In this document: positions 27,148 through 35,400 of the stretch, one piece after another
How the letters are laid out: each line of letters starts with the position of its first letter
Position numbering within the stretch: the stretch's first letter is position 1
DNA from: Caldimicrobium sp.
GTDB lineage: Bacteria; Desulfobacterota; Thermodesulfobacteria; Thermodesulfobacteriales; Thermodesulfobacteriaceae
DNA length: 64,000 bases
Direction of reading: 5' to 3'
NCBI GenBank assembly: GCA_025059715.1
Contig: JANXCE010000003.1
Location: 1-64,000, forward strand
Program-made: the position numbers and the translations under genes
Notes under the pieces: generated by a model
Databases searched by the model: none
Seen by the model: the letters and a program-made list of their open reading frames with translations, nothing else
What the model was told of the DNA's origin: nothing

Positions 27148-27881
27148 AGGGCTTTTGGGCTACTTATCTAAGGGAACTCTTGCTTCTAAGAAAGAGATTT
27201 CTAAGGGTGCTCTTGTCAATGTCCATAAACCCCATCCTCTTTATTTTAGCCTTCGGAATAGGACTGGGACGAGAACTTTATTTAGAAGGTAGACCCTACT
27301 TGGAATTTCTCATTCCTGGTTTAATCTCCGCAAGTAGTATGTTACAAGCTTTTGCTATAAATGTAGAAATCAATGTTGCCAGATTTTATCTCAAGGTTCA
27401 TGAGGAATTTCAAAGTGCTCCCATTTCCGTAGTTAGCTTTGCCTTAGGAGAAATCTTTGCAGGAATAACCAAGGCCTTTTTATCCACTTTTATAATATTA
27501 TTTATTACCCTTCTTTTGGACAAGCTCTCTCTTAAGATAAATTTTCTCTTTTTTATTGTTGTTTTTCTAAATGCCTTCATCTTTGCTTCTTTAGGGCTTG
27601 CCTCCGCTATGGCTATAAGGGCTCATAGCGACCAAACTTTAATTACCAATTTTATCATCACTCCCATGATGTTTCTTGGTGGAACTTTCTTTCCTACCAA
27701 CAATTTGCCTAACTATATTCAACCTCTTGTAGAAATCTTACCTTTAACCTTAGTTTCAAATACCTTAAGAGATCTCTCTTGGGAAAAGCCTTTAAGTATC
27801 TCCAATCTCCTATGGCTAATTCTCTTGAGTATATTTAGTTTTTTGCTTGCCCTTTTTACCATAAAAAAAGCCAAAGATTAA
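27144..27881 (+). CDS. ABC-2 type permease
   Basis: Membrane partner of the preceding ATPase, 245 residues with about six spans. MFLGGTFFPTNNLP near residue 180 is a conserved feature of NodJ/DrrB-type permeases. It overlaps the ATPase gene by 4 bases, and the CDF gene starts two bases after its stop. Confidence 0.9.
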   Translation: MKGFWATYLRELLLLRKRFLRVLLSMSINPILFILAFGIGLGRELYLEGRPYLEFLIPGLISASSMLQAFAINVEINVARFYLKVHEEFQSAPISVVSFALGEIFAGITKAFLSTFIILFITLLLDKLSLKINFLFFIVVFLNAFIFASLGLASAMAIRAHSDQTLITNFIITPMMFLGGTFFPTNNLPNYIQPLVEILPLTLVSNTLRDLSWEKPLSISNLLWLILLSIFSFLLALFTIKKAKD

Positions 27882-27882
27882 T

Positions 27883-28782
27883 ATGAAATTTTTCAAAAGT
27901 AAATTGCCCTCTAAAGCTTTTCGATTAACCTTTATAAGTTTGGTCCTAAGTTTGATTATCTGTCTTTTAAAATTCTTAGCTTATTTTCTAACTGAATCTG
28001 TGGCCATTTATTCTGATGCTATGGAGTCCATAGTGAATATCTTTTCTGCCCTCTTAGCCATGATAGGCACTAAAATTGCATTAAAACCCTCCGATCCCGA
28101 ACATCCCTACGGACACACTAAGGTAGAATATCTTATTGCAGTGATAGAAAGTCTCTTTATCCTTTTAGCCTCTATCTCGATTTTCTGGGAAGCCTGGCAG
28201 AGTTTTCTCCTTAAAAAAGTCCCTGAAAATCTTGGTATAGGAAGCCTTTTTCTCCTTGTGGGAACCTCCCTTAATCTTCTTTTAGCAAGAGTTATATATA
28301 AACAAGGTAAAAAGGAAGCTTCTCCGATTCTAATCTCCCATGCAAGCCACCTCTTTACCGATGTCATCACTACCGTAGGAATTCTTTTAGGGATTCAATT
28401 AGCCAAGTTAACTAACTTTTGGTATTTAGATCCAATACTTGGTATCTTAATAAGCATTAACATCTTATACTTAGGTTTTAAAATATTAAAAGAAGCTCTA
28501 AACTCGCTTATAGATGTTAGTCTGAGTAAGGAGATAACTTCAGATATTCACCATATATTAGAAGAAGGTTTAAAAAGATTTTCCAATTACGAGATCTGTA
28601 TTTATAATTTCAAAAGTAGAAAGGCAGGAAGAAAGGGATTTGTAGAATTTAATCTTGGAGTCCCTGGAAACCTCTCCGTGAGTGAGGCCCATGAAATTTG
28701 CGATGAATTAGAGCGAAAAATAAGGGAAACTCATCCCGAAATCAATGTCATAATCCATGTGGAACCTAACGCCAAAGACTGA
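27883..28782 (+). CDS. Cation diffusion facilitator (divalent metal efflux)
   Basis: CDF family, 299 residues, six spans plus a C-terminal cytoplasmic domain. In TM2 the metal motif reads YSDAMESIVN: the first Asp is present, the second acidic position is Asn. TM5 has HLFTD (HxxxD) as usual. PEHPYGHTKVEYL is the conserved loop after TM2. The Asn suggests a metal preference other than zinc (iron, manganese or cobalt), which is inference. It is the last gene of the exporter operon and is convergent with resB, 2 bases apart. Confidence 0.9.
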   Translation: MKFFKSKLPSKAFRLTFISLVLSLIICLLKFLAYFLTESVAIYSDAMESIVNIFSALLAMIGTKIALKPSDPEHPYGHTKVEYLIAVIESLFILLASISIFWEAWQSFLLKKVPENLGIGSLFLLVGTSLNLLLARVIYKQGKKEASPILISHASHLFTDVITTVGILLGIQLAKLTNFWYLDPILGILISINILYLGFKILKEALNSLIDVSLSKEITSDIHHILEEGLKRFSNYEICIYNFKSRKAGRKGFVEFNLGVPGNLSVSEAHEICDELERKIRETHPEINVIIHVEPNAKD

Positions 28783-28784
28783 AC

Positions 28785-30095
28785 TTAGGTTTTTGGGAGT
28801 TCCTTTTTAATCTCCTCTAACAATTCCTCCAGTTTTGTCCTAAAGGATTCTCTTTCTCTTTTGGCATATCCTCCTATAGTAATCTCCCAAAGGTTATCTC
28901 CTTTTCTTACAAGGAACAGTAAGTAAGTCTTAGGATCAAAATAATAAACTAAAAATAATCCTAACATCATAACTATAAATCCAATGTAAACAACTATGTT
29001 GCCAGGATCCCTTTTAGCCTGTAACCCCGTCATATAATACAGATTAGCGATGTCTTTGTATTCTAAAGCCAAATTACCTTCGGAAAAATTAATTTCAAGT
29101 GCTGGAAAACCGCTGATTATCAAACCCTCTTTTGAATTACCATTTTCTTCGTCTACAACCCAGACTTTGAGAAATATTAAACCATGGGCCTCTCCATACT
29201 CTTGAAGTGCTACAGAGTATCTATCTTTAATATTTAGAGGTTGGAAGGGAGAAATTTTCATTTCTTCAGTGGTATTGTTATGGGTGACTTTGAGAGTGAA
29301 TTCGGGAATTATATTATAACTTGCCTGATAGAAAGTTACATCTTTGTATTTAAAAGGTTGATTAACTTTTATTATTGCATCTATAGTTTTGTTATTGTCG
29401 TGTATAGTTATATTTGATATATATTCTTTGGGCATACCATTAGGATAGGTTTCTAAGATAAACTTGTTTAACTTTACCATAAAATCTAAGTGGACAGGAT
29501 CTCTTTTTCGGAAGGGTTGGACCACATTTGTAGCCTCCCCTTCAAGAATATTCATGTTACCTCGATAACCCCAAATTGCACCTATTAGAGCTCCTATAAT
29601 TACAATAACCAGGGAAAAATGGACTACATAAACTGAAAAGAAGGAGAACTTATTTACAGATTTATAAAAATATTCACCCTTTTCAAAATCTTTTTCGAGT
29701 TTTTTAAATCCATATTTTTTGACTATTAGGTTTTTCAGAATTTCTCCGGAACCTTGCACTTCAGTAAGAAATCTATTGGGAAATTTTTCAGGGTGGAGCT
29801 CCCCGGGATTCCTATTATAGAGTTTAATTGTAAAGGGCAATCTGTTCAAGGAACAAATTATTAAATTAAACATGAACAGAAAAAGAACTGTTATATACCA
29901 CCAAGAATGGTAGGCATCATTTAACTGAAAGAACAATATAAGTTTGCCTAAAACTTGCCCATATTTTGCTAAATAAAAACTTCCCGCTTGACCCTGAGGA
30001 ATTAATGTTCCTAATATAGAAATACCCGCTAACACAAAAAAAAGCACTATTGCAAGCTTAGCTGACCCCAAATCCTTTATAAAATTTTTCATCAA
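28785..30095 (-). CDS. resB: ResB-family cytochrome c biogenesis protein
   Basis: Membrane protein of system II cytochrome c maturation (CcsB/ResB), which handles heme export with CcsA. Start LGSAKLAIVLFFVLAGISILGTLIPQ is a family mark. Spans lie near residues 15, 65, 155 and 375, with a long periplasmic domain (about 180-365). CcsA/ResC is not next to it. The ATG at 30095 leaves a 223-base gap to the divergent KaiC-like gene. Confidence 0.92.
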   Translation of the reverse strand: MMKNFIKDLGSAKLAIVLFFVLAGISILGTLIPQGQAGSFYLAKYGQVLGKLILFFQLNDAYHSWWYITVLFLFMFNLIICSLNRLPFTIKLYNRNPGELHPEKFPNRFLTEVQGSGEILKNLIVKKYGFKKLEKDFEKGEYFYKSVNKFSFFSVYVVHFSLVIVIIGALIGAIWGYRGNMNILEGEATNVVQPFRKRDPVHLDFMVKLNKFILETYPNGMPKEYISNITIHDNNKTIDAIIKVNQPFKYKDVTFYQASYNIIPEFTLKVTHNNTTEEMKISPFQPLNIKDRYSVALQEYGEAHGLIFLKVWVVDEENGNSKEGLIISGFPALEINFSEGNLALEYKDIANLYYMTGLQAKRDPGNIVVYIGFIVMMLGLFLVYYFDPKTYLLFLVRKGDNLWEITIGGYAKRERESFRTKLEELLEEIKKELPKT

Positions 30096-30248
30096 CTAAC
30101 CCTCCATTTCAGGATTATACAATCTTAACACTATTATTTGATTTAACAACATAAAAAAACAAATGCAAAGGTAATGTAAAAATTAATAAAACTTTAATTA
30201 TTTTTTAAAATTTTGAAAATTAATCTTAAACGAACAAAAAGTAGCACC

Positions 30249-30277
30249 TTGACGTTGTTTACGGTTTAAATTATAAT
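30249..30277 (+). promoter_or_regulatory. Strong sigma-70 promoter of the KaiC-like operon
   Basis: -35 TTGACG (30249-30254) and a perfect -10 TATAAT (30272-30277) with a 17-base spacer, 41 bases before the ATG at 30319. The rest of the gap 30096-30318 is AT-rich. Confidence 0.8.
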
Positions 30278-30318
30278 TTATAATTATGATTCTACTTTAG
30301 CCTATCAAGGATCTTCTC

Positions 30319-31224
30319 ATGAACAAAGAAAAAATTCATCAAGAATTAGAGAAAGAGAGACTTTATGGTAGTGGGGAGCCAGACTTAAGTGCAATATATC
30401 TTGGAAAAGATGCATTAGCCAAAGCCCCTGAGATCAAAGGAATTCCTACAGGGGTAGAGGGATTAGATGACCTTTTTTTTATTGTTATCACAGAAAAGGG
30501 GCAAACTACAAAAAAAAGCTTAGGTGGTATTCCGGCTTACTCCGTTCTCAATATCACAGGTGTTTCGGATACGGGAAAATCCCTTTTAGTTGAACAGTTT
30601 ACAGTTAAACAGGCCAGTAGAGGTGAAAGGGTCGCCTTTATTACAGTTGAATCTCCGGCTAATTTTTTAGCCCTTTCTCTTAAACTAAGGGCTGAGGCTA
30701 TGGGCTTAGATTTTTCAATTTTTGAAAACAATATTATAATTATAGATGTAGCGAGTTCAGGCAGACTAAGAGATAATTTACCAGACCTCCTCTCAACTTT
30801 GAGTCATGTTATTCAAAATTATAAAGTAAAGTTTACTATTATTGATTCTATTACTGGACTCTTTGAAACTAAAGAAATGTTAGCGCGCATGGTTGTTAGA
30901 AGATTATTTAATTTCATGAAGAAATGGTATCAAACTGCTCTTTTTGTCTCTCAAAAGAGAACAGCTCATGAAGAACTAACTGCGGAAGCGGCAGGTGGCT
31001 ATGCAGTAGGGCACATAGTTGACGGTACTATGATTTTAGCTAAAGATTTAATAGATACTCCCTATAAAGCAAAGTTATATAGAAAGGAAATCGGTGAAAT
31101 AGTAAGACTCTTTAGGATTGATGGTTGTCGCCTCTGTGGACATGATACTAGAACTCACTTTTTAGAGATTACAGAAACAGGTTTGGTGGTAATCAAAGAA
31201 CCAATTATGTTTAAAAAAAGATAA
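30319..31224 (+). CDS. KaiC-like RecA-fold ATPase
   Basis: Single-domain RecA/KaiC-type ATPase, 301 residues. Walker A is GVSDTGKS near residue 80, a catalytic-Glu strand reads ITVESPANF, and Walker B is FTIIDSITGLF. A CxxC-x-H element near residue 275 may bind zinc. Substrate or signal unknown; such proteins occur in archaea and some thermophilic bacteria, unlinked to circadian clocks. It is followed after 12 bases by the HTH gene with its own strong ribosome site. The two form an operon that reads toward smc. Confidence 0.85.
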   Translation: MNKEKIHQELEKERLYGSGEPDLSAIYLGKDALAKAPEIKGIPTGVEGLDDLFFIVITEKGQTTKKSLGGIPAYSVLNITGVSDTGKSLLVEQFTVKQASRGERVAFITVESPANFLALSLKLRAEAMGLDFSIFENNIIIIDVASSGRLRDNLPDLLSTLSHVIQNYKVKFTIIDSITGLFETKEMLARMVVRRLFNFMKKWYQTALFVSQKRTAHEELTAEAAGGYAVGHIVDGTMILAKDLIDTPYKAKLYRKEIGEIVRLFRIDGCRLCGHDTRTHFLEITETGLVVIKEPIMFKKR

Positions 31225-31236
31225 GGAGGAGAAAAA

Positions 31237-31890
31237 ATGGTTCAAATCTTAACTCCCACAATTAAGGAAGCGGAATTAGAACATTTGGTAACAAGGGTAT
31301 TCTTCAAAGCTATTGAATTACTTGGAGGATTACATAAATTAACCGAATTCAAAACTCTTACTTGGCTTCCCTCTCTAGCAAGGGCTTCCTATGTAGTGGT
31401 GTTGAAGGAGGAGTATATGAAAACAGATGAAGAAATAGCTCAAAAAGTTGGCTTAACTAAGAATACAGTTAAGAATATTTTAAGAGCTGATCCTGAGTTA
31501 GCTTTACAGAAGATCAAAAGCTTAGAAACACTTATAAGTGAAGAAATTAAAGAGCTAAAGATACATACCGCAGCAGGAATTGCTAAACTTGCTTATAAAG
31601 AAATAAAAGAGGGACATGAAGCTCAAACCCTACTATACTATTGTAGTTTAGTAGCAACAGAATTAGTAAAAGCCTTAGATATTCCTTGGGCCTATTTACT
31701 TCTAAAAAGATCAAAGGGTATTAAATATCCTATAAATTCCCCTACGGAGTTAAAGGAAAAAATAAAAGATCTTGTTATCAAAGGCTTTTCCTTTGAAGAG
31801 ATTTCTGATAACATCTATTATCCTATTAAAAGCCCAGCCATGCTTATCCACGAGGTTAAACAATACCTAATGCTAAAAGAATTAAAATAA
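31237..31890 (+). CDS. Helix-turn-helix protein paired with KaiC-like ATPase
   Basis: 217 residues, function unknown. A helix-turn-helix lies near residues 65-85 (TDEEIAQKVGLTKNTVKNIL). The rest is helical, with a second possible HTH-like segment near 170-215 (EKIKDLVIKGFSFEEISDNI). It starts after AAGGAGG. As the partner of the KaiC-like gene it could be a DNA-binding regulator controlled by the ATPase. This is inference from adjacency. Confidence 0.75.
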   Translation: MVQILTPTIKEAELEHLVTRVFFKAIELLGGLHKLTEFKTLTWLPSLARASYVVVLKEEYMKTDEEIAQKVGLTKNTVKNILRADPELALQKIKSLETLISEEIKELKIHTAAGIAKLAYKEIKEGHEAQTLLYYCSLVATELVKALDIPWAYLLLKRSKGIKYPINSPTELKEKIKDLVIKGFSFEEISDNIYYPIKSPAMLIHEVKQYLMLKELK

Positions 31891-31923
31891 CCCTTAAAAA
31901 AAATACTTTATCTTTTAGTTGCC

Positions 31924-34900
31924 TTGTATATAAAAAAACTGGAAATATATGGATTTAAATCCTTTCCCTATAAGGTAATATTAGACTTTTCTCCTGGTAT
32001 TACGGCCATTGTTGGACCCAATGGCTCAGGGAAAAGTAATCTCCTTGATGCTATAAAATGGGTATTGGGCGAACAAAGCCCAAAAAGGCTCCGTGTCAGG
32101 GAATTATCAGAACTCATTTATTCGGGAAGAGATGCTAAAAAAATTGACTTTACCGAAGTAAAATTAACCCTGTCTCATAACCCACCTATTCTTGAAGGGT
32201 TCAAAGACCAAGAAGAAATTTCAATAATTAGAAAATTTTATAAAGATGGAGAAGGAGAATTTTATATAAACAATAGGCCCTGTAGATTGAAAGATATTCA
32301 TTTTTTATTCCTTAGTTTAGGAATTAATTCTCAAAGTTACGGAATTATTGATCAAGGAGAAATTAACAAGTTTTTGGAGGTCTCCGCAAAGGAGAGAAAG
32401 AAATTTTTAGAGGACTTGGCAGGTGTGTCAAAGATAAAAATCACTGAGGAAGAGACCGAAAGAAATCTCCTATACGCAAAGGAAAACCTATTAAGAATAT
32501 CCGATCTATTAAAAGAAGTGGAAAAACAATATTATCATTTGCAAAAACAAGCAGATGATGCCAAAAGATATCTTGATTTAAGGGAAAAATTAAAAAAATT
32601 AAATATAAAAAGAATATTGGAGGTTAGAAATAAAGAAGAACAGCAATTAAGAGAAATTATAGAAAAAATTGATAAATTAGTGGATTATCAAAAAGATTTA
32701 GAAATAAATTATCGTGAATTTGAAAAAAATGAAAGAGAACTTTTGAAAACAATAATTTACAAAGAAGAAGAACTCAAAAATAAAAGAAAAGAAAAAGAAA
32801 AAATAGACTTTGAAATAAAAAAAATAAATGATGAATTGCAATCTTTGTATCAAAAAGAAAGAGATAAAATGCAAAAAATAGAAAGAGAAAAAATTAAAAT
32901 TGAAAATGTAGAAGAAAGAAAAAGACAAATTATTGTGGAATTACATGCAATAAATAATAGATTAAACTTATTGTTATCAAAAAGAAAAGAAATACAACTA
33001 ATAAAGAATAAATTAAATATAGAATACTCAAAATGGAATAATGAATACATAGTGTTATTAAATAATCAAGAAAAAGTTAAAAATGAATATAATTATATAA
33101 AGAATAAAAAAGAACAAATTAATCATAAAATAGAAATTTTAAATGAGGAAAAATTAATACAAGAAAAGGAAAGTGAGAATCTAAAATCAGATTTACAAAG
33201 ACATACTATTGCATTAAAAAAATTAGAAGAGGAAAAAATAGCGTTGGAAAGCAAGTATAATAACAAAACAGAATTAATACAACATAAAAGAATTTTATTA
33301 GAAGAATTAAAAGGAAAAGAAGAGAATTTGAAATTAAATTTAGAAAGTTTGAAGAATATAAAAAATAATTTACTTTCTGAAATAAAGAATAAAGAAGAAA
33401 ATCTTAAACTTATCAATAAATTCTTAACAGAAGAGACGTTTACTATACCGGAAGGATATCTCTCTAAGACCTTAGGCGGAAATCTGAGTTTATCTCTGGA
33501 TAAACTAAACCTTTTAGAGAATTTCTATGGAGATTTGTTTAAAGCCCTAGTTATAGACTCATGGGAAGACTTAGAAATGCTCTTGGACAAGACCGATTAT
33601 CATCTTTTCATTTTTGCTAAAGACCTGTATAACTTACCTCTAAGTATAAAGGAAGTTCAAAATTTTAGAGGTGAAATCAGCGATAAGACCTGTTTTCACT
33701 ATGACTCTAATAGAAAATTACTCTTTACGCCCCAAGGTTTCATACTTAGAATAAAAGAGAAAAAAAAGGGTTACTTCACTCTTAAAAGTGAGCAGAGCTA
33801 TTTAGAAGACCATTTAAAAAATTTAACAGAGGAGTTAAAGATTTTAACTAATCAAGAAAGGAAACTTGAAAGTAAGCTACACGAATATGCTTTAAAAATA
33901 AGAGAGATTGAAGAAGATATTGAGAAATATACCAAAGAATTACAAGTAATAAAAGACAGTCTTTTTAAGTTAGAGACTATGATAATTAAAATCACTGAAT
34001 GGAAAGTTTTAGCCGAAGATAAACTTCAAAAAACCATTGAGCGTCTTAATCATTATGATACTCAAACTCAATATCTTAATCAAGAATATGAAAACTTAAA
34101 TAAAAAATTAGCTAATTTATCTGAAGAACTTAACCTTTCAACAAGGAAAATTAATGAAATTTTAGATAAGAAAAAATCCCTAGAAGATGCCTTGAACAAT
34201 TTAGAAAAGGACCTTATTAAAATTAAAACAGAGGAAGGTCAACTTATTATTCGAAAAAATGAACTTCAGAGGAGCTTGGAGAAATTAGAGATCGAGAATA
34301 AAAACAGCAAATTTCAATTAGACGTTATGCTTGAAGAACATACTCATCTTAAAGAGAAAATTCAAGAATTAAAGAGAAAAAAATCAGAGCTTGAGGAAGT
34401 ATGGAAAATTTGTGAAGAAAATTTATCAACATTAGAAAAGTGTATAAAAGAAAAACAAAGGGAAAGGGAAGAGCTCTACGATAAAAAAAGAGCAATTGAA
34501 AAAGAAAAAGCCATGTTAGAGAAAAAAATACACAATTTAGAAATATGGGCAACGGAAAAACGATTGATTTTAGAGAATCTTCAAAAGGAACTAAATGAAT
34601 GGTTAGATAATGAGGAAAGCCTACCTGAATTGGAAAACTTTGAAAATAATCTTGAGTCTATTAATAGAGAAATTGAGTATATAAAGGAGGAACTAAAAAA
34701 TTATCAAGATATCAATTTAGCCAGTATCAAAGAGTTTGAGGAGGTAAAAGAAAGATATAAAAATTTACTTGAACAAAAAAGAGATTTAGAAGAATCAATA
34801 AAACAAATTAAGTTAATTTTAGAAGAATTAAAAAACAAAGCAACTAAAGAAATTCTGTTAACTCTTGAGGAGGTGAATAAAAAATTAAAAGAGATCTTTC

Positions 34901-35304
34901 CATTAATCTTTGAAAAAGGGCAAGCGGAATTATATCTTACTGAAGATGATCCTTTAAATGCTGGTTTAGATATAAGAATATCGTTACCTCATAAACCTAT
35001 TAAACATCTCCAAATGCTTTCAGGAGGAGAAAAGGCTTTGTGTGTAATAGCCATGTTAATGGCTTTTTATTTAACTAAACCCGGCCCCTTTTGTATTTTA
35101 GATGAAGTTGATGCCCCCCTCGATGATAAAAATTCCATTAAATTCATAAAATTACTACATAAACTAAAGGAGAAATCCCAAATCATTTTGATAACCCATA
35201 ATCACAATGTTATAAAAGAAGTAGATCATATCATTGGAGTCACCATGGAAGAAAGAGGTGTATCCAAGATAGTAAAACTTAAAATTAATAATAACTTTCA
35301 GTAA
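31924..35304 (+). CDS. smc: Chromosome segregation SMC ATPase
   Basis: Structural-maintenance-of-chromosomes protein, 1126 residues. Head 1: IYGFKSFP, Walker A GPNGSGKSN near residue 33, FLEDLAGVSKIK. Long coiled coils occupy about 165-500 and 620-970. The hinge lies about 505-615. Head 2: signature MLSGGEKAL near 1032, Walker B FCILDEVDAP near 1055. The start is TTG 31924, giving the normal MYIKKLEIYGFKSF start; no ribosome site is seen. The coil region about 32600-33420 is exceptionally A-rich, reflecting Lys/Glu/Asn/Ile codons. ScpA and ScpB are not adjacent. Confidence 0.95.
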   Translation: MYIKKLEIYGFKSFPYKVILDFSPGITAIVGPNGSGKSNLLDAIKWVLGEQSPKRLRVRELSELIYSGRDAKKIDFTEVKLTLSHNPPILEGFKDQEEISIIRKFYKDGEGEFYINNRPCRLKDIHFLFLSLGINSQSYGIIDQGEINKFLEVSAKERKKFLEDLAGVSKIKITEEETERNLLYAKENLLRISDLLKEVEKQYYHLQKQADDAKRYLDLREKLKKLNIKRILEVRNKEEQQLREIIEKIDKLVDYQKDLEINYREFEKNERELLKTIIYKEEELKNKRKEKEKIDFEIKKINDELQSLYQKERDKMQKIEREKIKIENVEERKRQIIVELHAINNRLNLLLSKRKEIQLIKNKLNIEYSKWNNEYIVLLNNQEKVKNEYNYIKNKKEQINHKIEILNEEKLIQEKESENLKSDLQRHTIALKKLEEEKIALESKYNNKTELIQHKRILLEELKGKEENLKLNLESLKNIKNNLLSEIKNKEENLKLINKFLTEETFTIPEGYLSKTLGGNLSLSLDKLNLLENFYGDLFKALVIDSWEDLEMLLDKTDYHLFIFAKDLYNLPLSIKEVQNFRGEISDKTCFHYDSNRKLLFTPQGFILRIKEKKKGYFTLKSEQSYLEDHLKNLTEELKILTNQERKLESKLHEYALKIREIEEDIEKYTKELQVIKDSLFKLETMIIKITEWKVLAEDKLQKTIERLNHYDTQTQYLNQEYENLNKKLANLSEELNLSTRKINEILDKKKSLEDALNNLEKDLIKIKTEEGQLIIRKNELQRSLEKLEIENKNSKFQLDVMLEEHTHLKEKIQELKRKKSELEEVWKICEENLSTLEKCIKEKQREREELYDKKRAIEKEKAMLEKKIHNLEIWATEKRLILENLQKELNEWLDNEESLPELENFENNLESINREIEYIKEELKNYQDINLASIKEFEEVKERYKNLLEQKRDLEESIKQIKLILEELKNKATKEILLTLEEVNKKLKEIFPLIFEKGQAELYLTEDDPLNAGLDIRISLPHKPIKHLQMLSGGEKALCVIAMLMAFYLTKPGPFCILDEVDAPLDDKNSIKFIKLLHKLKEKSQIILITHNHNVIKEVDHIIGVTMEERGVSKIVKLKINNNFQ

Positions 35305-35400
35305 TATAAGAAAACCACTTTTAACCAAGACTCAAAATCTACAGAGAACTTACAGGTAAAGGGATACATTATATAGGGCCTCTTTCCTATGGGCATTTTA

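Noticed and set aside
27142-27148. Frameshift between the two ABC exporter genes
   Set aside because: The ATGA overlap is a normal coupled start; both proteins are complete.
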